Shown one piece after another: positions 15,235-25,126 of a stretch of DNA of 64,000 nt. Location of the stretch: NCBI RefSeq assembly GCF_022259695.1, contig NZ_CP092099.1, forward strand, positions 2,216,471 to 2,280,470, given 5' to 3'. Under the pieces are notes generated by a model. The model searched no databases. It was not told the origin of the DNA and saw nothing but the letters and a program-made list of their open reading frames with translations. This stretch comes from Flaviramulus sp. BrNp1-15 (GTDB lineage: Bacteria; Bacteroidota; Bacteroidia; Flavobacteriales; Flavobacteriaceae). The translations under genes were made by a program, and so were the position numbers. Position 1 is the first letter of the stretch. Every line of letters starts with the position of its first letter.

Positions 15235-16755
15235 TTAATTAGTAATAATATTTAGCATTTTTTCTGTGGCTTTAATAGCCGAAACCGTTTGATCGGAATC
15301 TAAACCACGTGTTTTAAATTCTTTTTCACGGTTTTTCCAGGTAATAATGGTTTCACATAATGCATCAGAATGACTTCCTGGTGGGATTCTTACAGCATAA
15401 TCTATTAAATCTGGTAACACCATTTTTTTTCTTTTGAAAACATTTTTGATGGCATTCATAAACGCATCAAATTGTCCGTCACCTTGCGCGTTTTCTTCAA
15501 AAGTTTCATTTTCTATAGTGATTGAAACCGTTGTAGATGGTTTTAAACCCTTAGAATGTGTTAGAACATAAGAGTTAACCTTTACTTTTTCTTCATAAGT
15601 TCTATCTAAAACATCTGAAATAATATAAGGCAAGTCTTCTTTGGTAACCACTTGCTTTTTATCGCCAAGTTCAATAATACGCTGGGTAACTTTTCTTAAA
15701 TCCTCATCATTAAGTTGAAGACCTAACTCATGTAAATTCTTTTGAATATTAGCTTTCCCTGAAGCTTTTCCTAAAGCATATTGGCGTTTTCTACCAAAAC
15801 GTTCTGGTAACAAATCAGAAAAATATAAATTCTTTTTATTGTCACCATCTGCATGAATACCAGCAGTTTGGGTAAATACATTAGCGCCAATTACAGGTTT
15901 GTTTGAAGGTATCATAACTCCAGAAAAGTTTTCAACCAACTTACTTACAGTATATAGCACTTTTTCGTTTACTCCGGTTTCAACATCTGGCATAAAATCG
16001 TTAATCACAGCAATAGTACTTGCCATTGGTGCATTACCTGCACGCTCTCCCATACCATTGATAGTTAGATGCAAACCATTTGCTCCTGCCCTAACACCCT
16101 CAATGGCATTAGAAACACCCAAATCATAATCGTTATGTGCATGGAAATCGAAATGTAAATTTGGGTACAATTCTTTTATTTCTTTTACAAATTCGTATGA
16201 TTCTTTAGGTGTTAAAACCCCTAAAGTATCCGGAAGCATAATGCGTTTAACGGGTTGCGTTGATAAGAACTCTAAATATTCAAAAACGTAGTCTTTAGAG
16301 TTACGCATACCGTTACTCCAATCTTCTAAATACACATTGGTTATTATACCTTTTTCTTGTGCTAAATAAATGTTTTCTGAAATTTCTTTAAAGTGTTGAT
16401 TTGGAGTTTTTTTAAGCTGATGAGTTAAATGGTTTAATGAACCTTTAGTGAGTAGATTTTGAACCTTTGCTCCGGCTTCAATCATCCAATCGATGGACAC
16501 CCCTTTATCTACAAAAGTTAATACTTCTACTTTGTTTAAATAATCATTTTCTTTAGCCCACTCAGTAATATCTTTTACCGCTTGAAACTCACCTTCAGAA
16601 ACTCTTGCAGAGGCTATTTCTATGCGGTCAACTTTTAATTCTTCTAATAAAAGTTTGGCAATGGTTAATTTTTCAGAAGCAGAAAACGACACACCCGAGG
16701 TTTGTTCACCGTCGCGTAATGTCGTATCCATTATTTCTATTCTTCTTAGTGCCAT
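15235..16755 (-). CDS. leuA: 2-isopropylmalate synthase family (LeuA, possibly citramalate synthase-like)
   Basis: A 506-aa enzyme of the HMGL-like acetyl-CoA condensing family. DTTLRDGEQ starts the TIM barrel at about residue 10. Metal ligands are in [12 protein letters not shown] and [10 protein letters not shown] is present. Residues about 390-500 form the LeuA-type allosteric dimerisation domain, where end-product feedback normally acts. In this operon it should make 2-isopropylmalate from 2-oxoisovalerate. However, the N-terminus ([10 protein letters not shown], then [12 protein letters not shown]) differs from standard LeuA, and the branch includes enzymes whose substrate may be pyruvate (citramalate). 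The start overlaps the leuD stop by 1 base. Confidence 0.88.
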   Translation of the reverse strand: MALRRIEIMDTTLRDGEQTSGVSFSASEKLTIAKLLLEELKVDRIEIASARVSEGEFQAVKDITEWAKENDYLNKVEVLTFVDKGVSIDWMIEAGAKVQNLLTKGSLNHLTHQLKKTPNQHFKEISENIYLAQEKGIITNVYLEDWSNGMRNSKDYVFEYLEFLSTQPVKRIMLPDTLGVLTPKESYEFVKEIKELYPNLHFDFHAHNDYDLGVSNAIEGVRAGANGLHLTINGMGERAGNAPMASTIAVINDFMPDVETGVNEKVLYTVSKLVENFSGVMIPSNKPVIGANVFTQTAGIHADGDNKKNLYFSDLLPERFGRKRQYALGKASGKANIQKNLHELGLQLNDEDLRKVTQRIIELGDKKQVVTKEDLPYIISDVLDRTYEEKVKVNSYVLTHSKGLKPSTTVSITIENETFEENAQGDGQFDAFMNAIKNVFKRKKMVLPDLIDYAVRIPPGSHSDALCETIITWKNREKEFKTRGLDSDQTVSAIKATEKMLNIITN

Positions 16756-17351
16756 TATAGCATCAAATCATTTGCAAAAGATTCAATTTCACCTTTCATG
16801 CTTTGAAGATAATCAATATCATCAAAACCATTTAGCATATTATCTTTCTTGTAACTATTTATCTCAAAAGATTCTTGAGCACCAGTTGATTTGATTGTTA
16901 TAGTTTGTTCCTGAAGATTTACTTCAATCTCAGTGTTAGGATCTTTGTAAATTTCTTCAAAGATTTGTTCTGAAAATTCCGGACTTACCTGTACAGGCAA
17001 TACACCAACATTTAAACAGTTGTTTCTAAAAATATCTGCAAAGAAACTAGATACTACACAACGGAATCCGTAATCATAAACCGCCCATGCAGCGTGCTCT
17101 CTTGAAGAACCAGAACCAAAGTTTTTACCACCAACCAATATTTTACCAGAGTAAATAGGATTGTTTAATACAAAACTTTCTTTTGGGGTATTATCATTAT
17201 TATACCTCCAATCTCTAAATAAGTTATCTCCAAAACCTTTACGCTCTGTAGCTTTTAAGAAACGTGCTGGTATAATTTGATCGGTATCTACATTTTCTAA
17301 CGGTAATGGAACCGCAGTACTTGTTAATATATTGAATTTATCGTAAGCCAT
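16755..17351 (-). CDS. leuD: 3-isopropylmalate dehydratase small subunit
   Basis: A 198-aa swivel-domain subunit that combines with LeuC to isomerise 2- to 3-isopropylmalate. The family signature is clear: [13 protein letters not shown] near residue 20, then [17 protein letters not shown] in mid-protein, the loop that carries substrate-binding Ser and Arg. Length is normal. It lies between leuC (49-base gap) and the synthase gene (1-base overlap), as expected for one transcript. Confidence 0.96.
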   Translation of the reverse strand: MAYDKFNILTSTAVPLPLENVDTDQIIPARFLKATERKGFGDNLFRDWRYNNDNTPKESFVLNNPIYSGKILVGGKNFGSGSSREHAAWAVYDYGFRCVVSSFFADIFRNNCLNVGVLPVQVSPEFSEQIFEEIYKDPNTEIEVNLQEQTITIKSTGAQESFEINSYKKDNMLNGFDDIDYLQSMKGEIESFANDLML

Positions 17352-17400
17352 TATATGTTGTTTTTTGTTTAATCGTTGATTTGTTTATAAAATTCAATGA

Positions 17401-18795
17401 TTATAATAATTCTCTTGGGTCTGTTACTACACCTGTTACTGCAGCAGCGGCAGCCACTAACGGACTAGCAAGCATAGTTCTAGAACCTGGACCTTGGCGT
17501 CCTTCAAAGTTTCTGTTTGAGGTACTTACTGCATATTTTCCAGCAGGAATTTTATCATCATTCATAGCCAAACATGCAGAACAACCAGGTTGTCTTAACG
17601 TAAATCCAGCTTCGGTAATAATATCTAAAATACCTTCTTCTTTAATTTTATCTTCAACCTCATGCGAACCAGGAACTAACCAAGCTGTAACATGGTCTGC
17701 TTTTTTCTTACCTTTAATAATTGACGCAAACGCTCTAAAATCTTCAATTCTACCGTTGGTACAACTTCCTAAAAATACATAATCTACCTGTTTTCCAATC
17801 ATAGAATCATTTTCTCCATAACCCATATAATCTAAAGACTTTTTGTAGGTAGCAACACCACCTTCAACAGCTTCAGCATTTGGAATATGCTTAGAAATAC
17901 CAATACCCATCCCCGGATTTGTTCCGTATGTAATCATAGGCTCAATTTCAGCAGCAGAAAAAGTTAATTCTTTATCAAATGTAGCACCTTCATCAGTTTT
18001 TAAAGTTCTCCAATGTGCAACGGCTTTATCCCAAGCTTCACCTTTAAGAGATAATGGTTTGTCTTTTAAGTAAGCAAAAGTAGTTTCGTCTGGAGCAATC
18101 ATACCACCACGTGCACCCATTTCAATAGATAGGTTACAAACGGTCATACGGCCTTCCATAGTCATGTTTTCAAAAACATCACCTGCATATTCAACAAAAT
18201 AACCTGTTGCTCCAGAAGTTGTTAATTTTGAAATAATAAAAAGCGCAACATCTTTTGGAGTTACAGCCTTACCAAGCGTTCCGTTGATATTGATACGCAT
18301 TTTTTTAGGTTTAGGCTGCATAATACATTGCGTAGATAGCACCATTTCTACCTCTGATGTTCCAATACCAAAAGCAATGGCACCAAAAGCTCCGTGTGTT
18401 GATGTATGTGAATCTCCACAAACTATGGTTGCTCCAGGGAACGTAATTCCGTTTTCAGGTCCAACAACGTGCACAATACCATTCTTTTTGTGACCTAAGC
18501 CCCAGTGACTAATACCATACTCATTAGCATTGTTTTCTAAAGCTTTTAATTGATTAGCAGATAACGGATCTTCTACCGGTAAATGCTGGTTTATTGTTGG
18601 TGTATTATGATCGGCAGTAGCAAATGTACGCTCTGGATATAATACTTTTAAACCTCTATTTTTTAATCCTAAAAATGCAACAGGACTAGTTACTTCATGT
18701 ATAAAATGACGGTCTATAAAAAACACATCTGGTCCGCCATCAATCTTTCTTACAACATGCGAATCCCATACTTTGTCAAATAATGTATTACTCAT
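17401..18795 (-). CDS. leuC: 3-isopropylmalate dehydratase large subunit
   Basis: A 464-aa aconitase-family subunit carrying the [4Fe-4S] cluster. Cysteine ligands are seen in LGSCTNGR and [11 protein letters not shown]; substrate and active-site residues are in [13 protein letters not shown]. It is the first gene of leuCDAB and acts with LeuD in the second leucine-specific step. The 230 bp upstream hold a weak promoter candidate and no leucine-rich leader peptide, so unlike the his operon no classical attenuator is seen. Confidence 0.96.
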   Translation of the reverse strand: MSNTLFDKVWDSHVVRKIDGGPDVFFIDRHFIHEVTSPVAFLGLKNRGLKVLYPERTFATADHNTPTINQHLPVEDPLSANQLKALENNANEYGISHWGLGHKKNGIVHVVGPENGITFPGATIVCGDSHTSTHGAFGAIAFGIGTSEVEMVLSTQCIMQPKPKKMRININGTLGKAVTPKDVALFIISKLTTSGATGYFVEYAGDVFENMTMEGRMTVCNLSIEMGARGGMIAPDETTFAYLKDKPLSLKGEAWDKAVAHWRTLKTDEGATFDKELTFSAAEIEPMITYGTNPGMGIGISKHIPNAEAVEGGVATYKKSLDYMGYGENDSMIGKQVDYVFLGSCTNGRIEDFRAFASIIKGKKKADHVTAWLVPGSHEVEDKIKEEGILDIITEAGFTLRQPGCSACLAMNDDKIPAGKYAVSTSNRNFEGRQGPGSRTMLASPLVAAAAAVTGVVTDPRELL

Positions 18796-18866
18796 AAAAA
18801 TGTTAAAATTTATATTATAAACTAATTTCTACGCAATAAAAGGTCGTAAAATTAGCTGTAGAAAAG

Positions 18867-18896
18867 CAAATTTATAAAAAAAGGTATTTTTTTAAA
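18867..18896 (-). promoter_or_regulatory. Candidate promoter of the leu operon
   Basis: On the minus strand TTTA, 18 bases, then TAAATTTG (18874-18867). The -7 box is a full match to TAnnTTTG; the -33 box has one mismatch. The leader would be about 65 bases. Confidence 0.42.
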
Positions 18897-19025
18897 GCTA
18901 TTTAAAACCTTAAGATGCTCTATTGAAGAATTTTTATAAAATATCTAATAGAAGTGTTATTAATTGAATTTAATTCAATAATTACTCAATATTGCTTACA
19001 ATTTTAAAAACAACAAGAAACTTAT

Positions 19026-19412
19026 TTAGTCTAACCTATCGGCAACAAATTCCACTTCTGTTTTTCCATGTGGTAATGCTTTTCCATCTGGACCTAAATT
19101 TACCATAACAATATTAGAAATGGTTATAATAGTTTCACGTGTCATTTTATTTCTAACCTCACAACTTAAAGTTAAAGAAGCTTTACCAAATTTAACAACT
19201 TCAATACCTATTTCTATAATATCTCCTTGTCTTGCTGATGCTTTAAAATCTATTTCACTCATGTATTTAGTAACCACCTTTTGGTTCTCTAATTGTATGA
19301 TAGTATAAAGCGCTGCTTCCTCGTCTATCCATTCAAGTAAACGACCTCCAAACAGTGTTCCGTTAGCATTTAAATCTTCTGGTTTAATCCATTTTCTGGT
19401 ATGAAATCTCAT
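19026..19412 (-). CDS. Acyl-CoA thioesterase, hotdog fold (YciA-like)
   Basis: A 128-aa single hotdog domain that hydrolyses acyl-CoA to free acid and CoA in the cytosol. The diagnostic loop NANGTLFGGRLLEWIDEEAA contains the conserved Asn/Gly/Asp region of the YciA/BACH type, followed by the strand DFKASARQGDIIEIG. Length is normal for a one-domain enzyme working as a hexamer. It starts 11 bases after the DUF72 gene on the same strand, so co-transcription is likely. Acyl-chain preference cannot be read. Confidence 0.88.
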   Translation of the reverse strand: MRFHTRKWIKPEDLNANGTLFGGRLLEWIDEEAALYTIIQLENQKVVTKYMSEIDFKASARQGDIIEIGIEVVKFGKASLTLSCEVRNKMTRETIITISNIVMVNLGPDGKALPHGKTEVEFVADRLD

Positions 19413-19423
19413 ATATTTTTCAA

Positions 19424-20311
19424 TTAAAAAAGTTGTTGTTGATCGTCTTCATTTGGAATTTTAAGTGAATACCCAAACTCTGAATTTATTTTCTTTATAA
19501 AGTAAGCAGAAAGCAAAGGAGATTCTTTCTCTATATTTTGATGTATAAAAAAATCTATTTCTTTTATTCCTTGCTCTTTCCAGAGTTTTAAGCACTCTAC
19601 CCAATCATCCAAACGCGAATAATCGCTTGCATGGTTTGCACCAACATATCTTACAAAAGCTGTAGCATTAGTTAAACGCATATGCATTAAATCGCGTCTT
19701 CCCGCAGTATCAACAATAACATTAGATATGTTGTTTGTTTCTAAAAGTTGATACAAATCTTCTGCAATGGCTTTATCGTTATACCAATCTGTGTGTCTAA
19801 ATTCAATAGCTAACGGTATTTCTTTGGGCCATTCTTCAACAAAATTTACAACTCTATCAAAGTCTTTTGGAGCAAAATTATTATGCATCTGCAAAAAAAT
19901 GGTGCCTAATTTTTCTTTTAAATTTGATGCGTTGTACAAGTAATTTTCAACCACATCTTTAGTTTCGTTTAATCGTTTCCAATGACTTATTTCTTGATTT
20001 AGTTTAGGAAAAAACTTAAATCCATCAGGCGTTTTTTTATACCACGTTGAAAATTGATCCGCTGGAAAAATTCTATAAAACGTTGCATTAAGTTCTATAG
20101 AATTAAATTGTGACGAATAATATACCAACTCGTCTTTTGTACCTCTTGGGTAAAATCCTTTTAGGTCTGCCCTATTCCATTTTGCGCATCCAACGTATAT
20201 CTCAGGGATATTGTCATCCTTAACTTTATTAAGAACTCTTTTAGTATCAGGATGGTCTTTTGGTAAAGTAAAATCAATATTTTCTGGGTTATCTACAGAT
20301 CCGAATTTCAT
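19424..20311 (-). CDS. DUF72 family protein
   Basis: A 295-aa TIM-barrel protein of the DUF72 (YecE) family. The signature is VGCAKWNRADLKGFYP, then YYSSQFNSIELNATFYRIF, then FKFFPKLNQEISHWKRL, and LAIEFRHTDWY in the middle. No catalysis has been established that I know of, although conserved acidic residues look enzyme-like. The N-terminal 30 residues are an extra segment compared with shorter members. It probably shares a transcript with the thioesterase. Confidence 0.88.
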   Translation of the reverse strand: MKFGSVDNPENIDFTLPKDHPDTKRVLNKVKDDNIPEIYVGCAKWNRADLKGFYPRGTKDELVYYSSQFNSIELNATFYRIFPADQFSTWYKKTPDGFKFFPKLNQEISHWKRLNETKDVVENYLYNASNLKEKLGTIFLQMHNNFAPKDFDRVVNFVEEWPKEIPLAIEFRHTDWYNDKAIAEDLYQLLETNNISNVIVDTAGRRDLMHMRLTNATAFVRYVGANHASDYSRLDDWVECLKLWKEQGIKEIDFFIHQNIEKESPLLSAYFIKKINSEFGYSLKIPNEDDQQQLF

Positions 20312-20431
20312 ACGTTCATTTTAAAATTTAAAGATAAAAAATCTTTATTGTTAATAAGGTCGTTAATAATTATAGTTTGAATGATTTTTATGAGGGTTTA
20401 TAATCTATATTTTTATTCAAAACTCCTAACC

Positions 20432-20848
20432 ATGAACACAAGAGACTTTAATTTAAAAAGTATTCGTCCTGAAATTTCAACAGCTACAATACATGACAAC
20501 ATGAGTAGCGATGAACGTTTTCAAAATTTAGTTTTGCGCCCCATTATTAAGTTACAAAACGATTTATTAGTAGAAGTTTTTAGAAATTATATAGCAAAAC
20601 ACAAATCTGTTTTTTATGATTTATCGTTAGAAAAGCGAACAGATTATATTGAAAACGCTATTCAAAAAGATATGAAATTCAGAAACTCTTTAAAAGGTAT
20701 GATTATTGGCCAGTTTACAGTTGAGGAATATTTGCTCTACATTAAAAACTCATCGGCTTTAAATAAACGCATGATGAATATTGTTAAGGAACGTTTGCTA
20801 AGCAATATTCAACTTTTTGAAAAACCTGAATTGTTAGCTGCGGTTTAG
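20432..20848 (+). CDS. Conserved flavobacterial protein of unknown function
   Basis: A 138-aa soluble, mostly helical protein. The start MNTRDFNLKS at 20432 is preferred over the longer frame from 20381, whose extra residues look untranslated. It contains DERFQNLVLRPIIKLQNDLL, FRNSLKGMIIGQFTVEEY and SALNKRMMNIVKERL. I recall such proteins being labelled glyoxalase in databases, but no metal-binding His/Glu pattern supports this. Its 3' end abuts the convergent DUF2461 gene without a single spare base. Confidence 0.7.
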   Translation: MNTRDFNLKSIRPEISTATIHDNMSSDERFQNLVLRPIIKLQNDLLVEVFRNYIAKHKSVFYDLSLEKRTDYIENAIQKDMKFRNSLKGMIIGQFTVEEYLLYIKNSSALNKRMMNIVKERLLSNIQLFEKPELLAAV

Positions 20849-21529
20849 CTATACCAAAGAAACACCATTTAAATCGGTAGTCAATACATCACTCATATAA
20901 TCAAAATATGGTCTAACAGCTTTAAAAGCTCTATCAATTTCATTTATAAAATTTGCATTTAAAACTTCTGCATCAGTATACTTTTTAGTAAAAATATATT
21001 GTTTCTTTTTTATTAAATCTATAGCTTTATGGTCTTTACTAAAGCCTTTTGGTGCAGTTTTAACTTCATCTCCTACAAAAGAGTTTCCCCAAATTGAATT
21101 GAAATTTTTATTAGCTAATATGTCTCTAATTTCTTCATCATCCATTTCAAATTCTTTGCGAATACGTAATAAATCGGCAGGAGCAGGTTCCCAGAAGCCT
21201 GTAGCTAAAAAACTTTCATTATTGGGTTGAATATGTAAATAATAGCCACCTCTTAACTTTGGTTTTGTACGATGAAACGAACCACCAAAATGTGTTTTGT
21301 AAGGCAATTTGTTTTTTGAAAAACGTACATCTCTATAAATTCTGAATATTTTAAGCTTATCTATATCGTCATGCTTGTTTAAATCTTCAAGAACTTTGTT
21401 ATAGAATAGTTTTACTTCGCCTTCTATAGCTTTAAATTCTGGTTTATGCTCGTTAAACCAATCACGATTATTATTTTTTTCTAATTTATTAAAAAATGTA
21501 AAAACAGATTTTGGTACGGTTGGATTCAT
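20849..21529 (-). CDS. DUF2461 family protein (TIGR02453-type)
   Basis: A 226-aa cytosolic protein with the DUF2461 signature: FFNKLEKNNNRDWFNEHKPEF at the start, then IFRIYRDVRFSKNKLPYKTH, GGYYLHIQPNNESFLATGFW and a C-terminal FINEIDRAFKAVRPYFDYM. The family is common in bacteria and fungi and has no proven function; the conserved RDxRFSKDKxPYK block suggests an anion-binding site. It converges tail to tail with the 20432 gene. Confidence 0.87.
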   Translation of the reverse strand: MNPTVPKSVFTFFNKLEKNNNRDWFNEHKPEFKAIEGEVKLFYNKVLEDLNKHDDIDKLKIFRIYRDVRFSKNKLPYKTHFGGSFHRTKPKLRGGYYLHIQPNNESFLATGFWEPAPADLLRIRKEFEMDDEEIRDILANKNFNSIWGNSFVGDEVKTAPKGFSKDHKAIDLIKKKQYIFTKKYTDAEVLNANFINEIDRAFKAVRPYFDYMSDVLTTDLNGVSLV

Positions 21530-21555
21530 TGACTCGATTTTTGTTTAAAAATACA

Positions 21556-21582
21556 AAAAGTCCCGACTTAAGCGGGACTTTT
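21556..21582 (-). terminator. Intrinsic terminator after the 21602-22162 gene
   Basis: On the minus strand AAAAGTCCCG, a 7-base loop, then CGGGACTTTT, followed by TGTATTTTT. It lies 20 bases past the stop of the exported-protein gene. The stem is strong and nearly symmetrical. Confidence 0.8.
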
Positions 21583-21601
21583 ATTCTTGAGTTAGTAAAT
21601 A

Positions 21602-22162
21602 TTAAATATTTGTTTTATTTCTTTCGTAAACTTTAACTTCAATAGTATCAGTATCATTATTATAATATTCAATTACAAAATTACCATCTGTATTAAAATA
21701 TCCAATACCATTGTAAGCTTCTCCACTAATTATATAGTTGCCTTTAGCTCCTGTAGTTAATGCTCTACCCACATTTACGAATTTTTCTTTGTCTTTATCA
21801 AAAGCTATATCAAAACCTCTACTGTTTGGAGTAAACATATAATTGTTGTCTCCATACATGAAATAAGTTACTTTACTTAAAGTATCATAATCAGAATCTG
21901 CATCGTCATCAATCATTAGCATTTTCTCAACTTTGGTAGTTGCTGCTACTCTATCTTGATTTACTTTTGTTGCATCATTTTTATCTAACTTTACGTTTGC
22001 TGTTTCACGAGTTACAACTTTTACTTTTTTCTCAGCTGTTTCGTCTCCATCTTTATATTTAATGGTTTTTACTTTAGTTTCTTCTTTTACTTCTGTTGGC
22101 TTTTCTTGAGTCATTGCCGTACTAAAAATTAGCATTGCAAATACATAAATTATATTTTTCAT
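21602..22162 (-). CDS. Exported protein of unknown function
   Basis: A 186-aa protein with a signal peptide (MKNIIYVFAMLIFSTAMTQ). The start at 22162 is chosen so that this hydrophobic stretch follows a short basic N-terminus; the frame itself opens at 22192. The mature part begins with a Lys/Glu/Thr-rich segment of about 70 residues, then a compact domain with SKVTYFMYGDNNYMFTPN and GEAYNGIGYFNTDGNFVIEY. I do not recognise the family. It is followed by a strong terminator and lies behind a small lipoprotein gene on the same strand. Confidence 0.68.
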   Translation of the reverse strand: MKNIIYVFAMLIFSTAMTQEKPTEVKEETKVKTIKYKDGDETAEKKVKVVTRETANVKLDKNDATKVNQDRVAATTKVEKMLMIDDDADSDYDTLSKVTYFMYGDNNYMFTPNSRGFDIAFDKDKEKFVNVGRALTTGAKGNYIISGEAYNGIGYFNTDGNFVIEYYNNDTDTIEVKVYERNKTNI

Positions 22163-22215
22163 TTTTTTAATAATTTTAAAGTTAATATTCATTTTGATTT
22201 ATAAGTAAGACGTTT

Positions 22216-22446
22216 TTATTTGTCTTTTTTAGCTTCTTCTTTTGCTTCTTTAATTTCATCTTCAACATCTTCAATAGCGTCTTCTACATCGTCAGCTAAT
22301 TCTTCAGAGTTTTCCTTTGCTTCTTTTTTAACTTCATCAATTGCTGCTTCAATTTTTTCTTCCGGAGTTTTCTTTTCTTCTCTACACCCCGTGAATGCTA
22401 TAGATATTGTAAATAATAATAGTAATGTTAATATTGATTTTTTCAT
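22216..22446 (-). CDS. Small charged helical lipoprotein
   Basis: A 76-aa protein with a lipobox (IAFTGC, Cys about 21). After the lipid-anchored cysteine the mature chain is about 55 residues of Lys and Glu/Asp in heptad-like order with no aromatic residue, predicted as one long amphipathic helix or coiled coil. The composition is reminiscent of Lpp-type or YtxH-like stress lipoproteins, but I cannot assign a family. It lies 53 bases upstream of the exported-protein gene in the same direction. Confidence 0.72.
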   Translation of the reverse strand: MKKSILTLLLLFTISIAFTGCREEKKTPEEKIEAAIDEVKKEAKENSEELADDVEDAIEDVEDEIKEAKEEAKKDK

Positions 22447-22628
22447 GATTTTAAATTTTAGTGTTTAACTTTTTATTTGATACTGCTAAATTATAGCAAG
22501 TGTATTCCTCGTACTGACTCATATCATTTCAATCCGTGCTCAAATACAAATAAGGCACTAGAATTAATAAAGTTTTAAGAGTTTGAAGTTAACTTGTTAA
22601 GAGAATTAACATGAATTTTAATCAAAAA

Positions 22629-23531
22629 TCAGTTATCTGAAAATTGCTTATTTAATTTTGAAGTATTTAGTGATAGCTTATTATCGAATTGTAAGGTTCG
22701 TATTGGGAACGGAATATTAATACCTTCTTTATCGTAAGCTTTTTTAATCTCAATGATGGCTTTGGTTTTAGCTTTAAGTTTTTCCAACATGCTTTCGGCA
22801 TCAATCCAAAATCTACATAAATAATTAATAGAACTATCTCCAAATTCAGTATAATAGAATTCTACATCATTAGAACTTTCAACTTGATCAAAAGTTTTTG
22901 CTATGGTTTCTTTAGTAAGCTGTTCTACTTTTTCTAAATCGGATTCATACCCTACTCCACATTCAAGAAAAACACGCATTTTAGTAGTTAATGAATAATT
23001 TTTAAGTGGGTTTTCTAAAATAAGCTTGTTAGGTATAACTACCATATTGTTATCAGCCTCTCTTAATGTGAAGTCTTTAAGGTTTATATCAATAACTTCT
23101 CCTGAAAATCCATTGGTTTCTACCCAATTTCCTATTTGAATTTTTTTACGAAATGATAACACAACACCTGCAAATGTATTAGATAAAGTGCCTTGTAAAG
23201 CTAAACCTATTGCTAAACCAGCTACACCAGCACCAGCTAATAATGAGGTTAATGTTTTGCTTAAATTTAGAATTCCTAAAGCCAAAAACAACCCTGCTAA
23301 TACTACAACTACTGCAGATATACGAGCAATCATATTACTTATTGAAGCTTGACTCACTCTTTTAGACACTAATTTGTTTACAATTTTGTTTACATATTTT
23401 GCAGTGAAATAAGCTGCAACCAATACGATTATTGCTAATATTAAATTTGGTATATTTTCTATAATGGTATTAAACCATCCTTGAAGCTTTTCTATTAAAT
23501 TTCCGTAAGCCTCTGTTAATTGTTCTTTCAT
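22629..23531 (-). CDS. mscS: Small-conductance mechanosensitive channel MscS
   Basis: A 300-aa classical MscS with three N-terminal membrane helices (about residues 22-125). The pore helix is glycine/alanine-rich: LAGAGVAGLAIGLALQGTLS. The beta domain follows (GVVLSFRKKIQIGNWVE, then MVVIPNKLILENPLKNYS), then the cytosolic cage with GINIPFPIRTLQF. It should gate on membrane tension and protect against hypo-osmotic shock. It is separate from the YbdG-like channel at 12240. The downstream partner on the same strand is a charged lipoprotein gene, about 180 bp away. Confidence 0.93.
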   Translation of the reverse strand: MKEQLTEAYGNLIEKLQGWFNTIIENIPNLILAIIVLVAAYFTAKYVNKIVNKLVSKRVSQASISNMIARISAVVVVLAGLFLALGILNLSKTLTSLLAGAGVAGLAIGLALQGTLSNTFAGVVLSFRKKIQIGNWVETNGFSGEVIDINLKDFTLREADNNMVVIPNKLILENPLKNYSLTTKMRVFLECGVGYESDLEKVEQLTKETIAKTFDQVESSNDVEFYYTEFGDSSINYLCRFWIDAESMLEKLKAKTKAIIEIKKAYDKEGINIPFPIRTLQFDNKLSLNTSKLNKQFSDN

Positions 23532-23581
23532 TTTTCTGGTTTTTTTTAGTTAATAAATTGTCTTGTTCTAAAAATGAAAAA

Positions 23582-24088
23582 CTAACTCACTTCTACTACG
23601 CTTGTTTTAAGATTGTCTTTGGTGTTTTTATTCCAAGCGCTTAACATCCAACTAGATTTTTCTAACTCTCTAATATAAGCACCAATTAAGTCTATTGTAC
23701 CTTCGTCATTAATACGTTCAGCCTTTTCAACCACTTTAGACATTTGTTTTAAAATAAGTTTATGATCTTTAATAATTTCATTAACCATTTCGGTATCAGA
23801 TTTTAAAGGCTCAGCTTCTGATATTGATGACACTTTTAAATAATCACTAAACTTACTCATTGGGTGATAACGAAGTGTTAATATACGTTCTGCAATTTCA
23901 TCTATCTTAACTCTGGCATCGTTGTAAAGCTCTTCAAACTTTACATGCAAATCAAAAAAGTTTTTACCAAGGATATTCCAATGGTTACTTCTTAATTTTT
24001 GATAATAGATATGATAATCTGCTAAAAGAATATTTAGCTCTACTACAACAGTTAATAATTCTTCATCTTTCATGTTCAAATAACTCAT
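23582..24088 (-). CDS. dps: Dps family ferritin-like DNA-protection protein
   Basis: A 168-aa ferritin-like protein of the Dps family, which forms dodecamers that oxidise and store iron with hydrogen peroxide. The inter-subunit ferroxidase residues are visible: the His in LRSNHWNILG, then the His/Asp/Glu set in FFDLHVKFEELYNDARVKIDEIAERI. The N-terminal tail is short and not notably lysine-rich, so DNA binding is uncertain. It lies 50 bases upstream of mscS on the same strand, a pairing that would place osmotic and oxidative stress genes together. Confidence 0.92.
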   Translation of the reverse strand: MSYLNMKDEELLTVVVELNILLADYHIYYQKLRSNHWNILGKNFFDLHVKFEELYNDARVKIDEIAERILTLRYHPMSKFSDYLKVSSISEAEPLKSDTEMVNEIIKDHKLILKQMSKVVEKAERINDEGTIDLIGAYIRELEKSSWMLSAWNKNTKDNLKTSVVEVS

Positions 24089-24252
24089 AATATTTTTCTG
24101 TTTTAATGTTCAACACTATATAAACTATGGTGTAAATAAAAAATGTCAAGCAATTTAACAGCCTTTAACCCTATTAACTTTTATTTAACTTAAATTATGT
24201 TAAATAGAATGTTATTTGTTAAAAAAATTATGAAGATGTTGTGTAAACTGAT

Positions 24253-25029
24253 TTATAAAAATTCTATGTTTTTTAGAATTAAACCTGATGCTGGAGCTAT
24301 ATAATCCATTTTAATGTTGCTTTGTGGTAACAGGCTTTCTTCTATAGTTTTTATAGCGAGTTTTCCTTTTCCTAAATCAATTAATGTTCCCATCATTAAC
24401 CGAATTTGATTACGCATAAACCCCTTACCTTTAACTCGTAATATATATGATTTTTCTGGAAAGTAACTAGCTTCATATAATGTGTTTTCAACCAATTCGC
24501 AGGTTAAAATTTCACGATTATATTGCCCATTATTAGTTGGTTTATAACAATAAGATTTATAATAATGCTTCCCTTCAAACAGTTTAGCACCTTTTTTCAT
24601 GAGTTCAATATCTAAATCATCTAAAATGGTTGTCATTATTGGCGCACAAAACGGATGGCATTTTTCACCGTAAGTAAACAAATATAAATACTCTTTAATT
24701 TTTGAATGATTAATAATGTTGAATTTAGAATCAACTTCTCTAATATTCAATGCTCGAATGTCTTGCGGTAAGTTGTAATTGAATAACTCCAAAAAAGCCT
24801 CTAAATCATCAATAGGTTCTCTTAAAAATAATTCAAAAGCTGCATTTTCAGCAGAAACCATAGCGTCTGTTCTACCTGAACTTAAACTTTTAAAAGGTTT
24901 ACCATCTAGAATAAAATTTAGTGTTCTATCAACCATTAAGTGCAGTGTTTTTACATCGGGTTGTTTTTGCCAACCGTGAAATCTGTAACCTAAATATTGA
25001 ATATTTATAACGTAAAAGTATTTTTTCAT
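24253..25029 (-). CDS. TruA-like tRNA pseudouridine synthase, divergent paralogue
   Basis: A 258-aa enzyme of the TruA family, which converts uridine 38-40 of tRNA anticodon arms to pseudouridine. GYRFHGWQKQP is near the N-terminus and the catalytic Asp55 lies in SSGRTDAMVSAENA. The usual GRTDxGVHA reads GRTDAMVSA here, so the His of the motif is replaced. The C-terminal FMRNQIRLMMGTLIDLGKG is also typical. The divergence suggests a second TruA with altered target or reduced activity. The start at 25029 (MKKYFYVINI) is preferred to 25062, which would add an odd leader. Confidence 0.82.
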   Translation of the reverse strand: MKKYFYVINIQYLGYRFHGWQKQPDVKTLHLMVDRTLNFILDGKPFKSLSSGRTDAMVSAENAAFELFLREPIDDLEAFLELFNYNLPQDIRALNIREVDSKFNIINHSKIKEYLYLFTYGEKCHPFCAPIMTTILDDLDIELMKKGAKLFEGKHYYKSYCYKPTNNGQYNREILTCELVENTLYEASYFPEKSYILRVKGKGFMRNQIRLMMGTLIDLGKGKLAIKTIEESLLPQSNIKMDYIAPASGLILKNIEFL

Positions 25030-25126
25030 GAATGCTTTTAAATAGCTCGGAAAGTAAGGCAATTATTAATTTCTAACAAAAAATTTATAAATTGTATTAT
25101 TATTTACTAACTAAAAACTAAATATT

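Noticed and set aside
14904-15242. 112-aa plus-strand frame across leuB
   Set aside because: It overlaps conserved leuB coding sequence and shows no motif.
18963-18979. ATTGAAT-TTA-ATTCAAT palindrome as a terminator
   Set aside because: AT-only stem of 7 bp without a T-run; expected often at this base composition.
18796-19025. Leucine leader-peptide attenuator before leuC
   Set aside because: No leucine-rich short frame lies between the candidate promoter and leuC, and no terminator hairpin is present there.
22220-22468. Serine-rich 82-aa frame on the plus strand
   Set aside because: It is the antisense of a Lys/Glu-rich lipoprotein gene; the composition is a by-product of that repeat-like coding.
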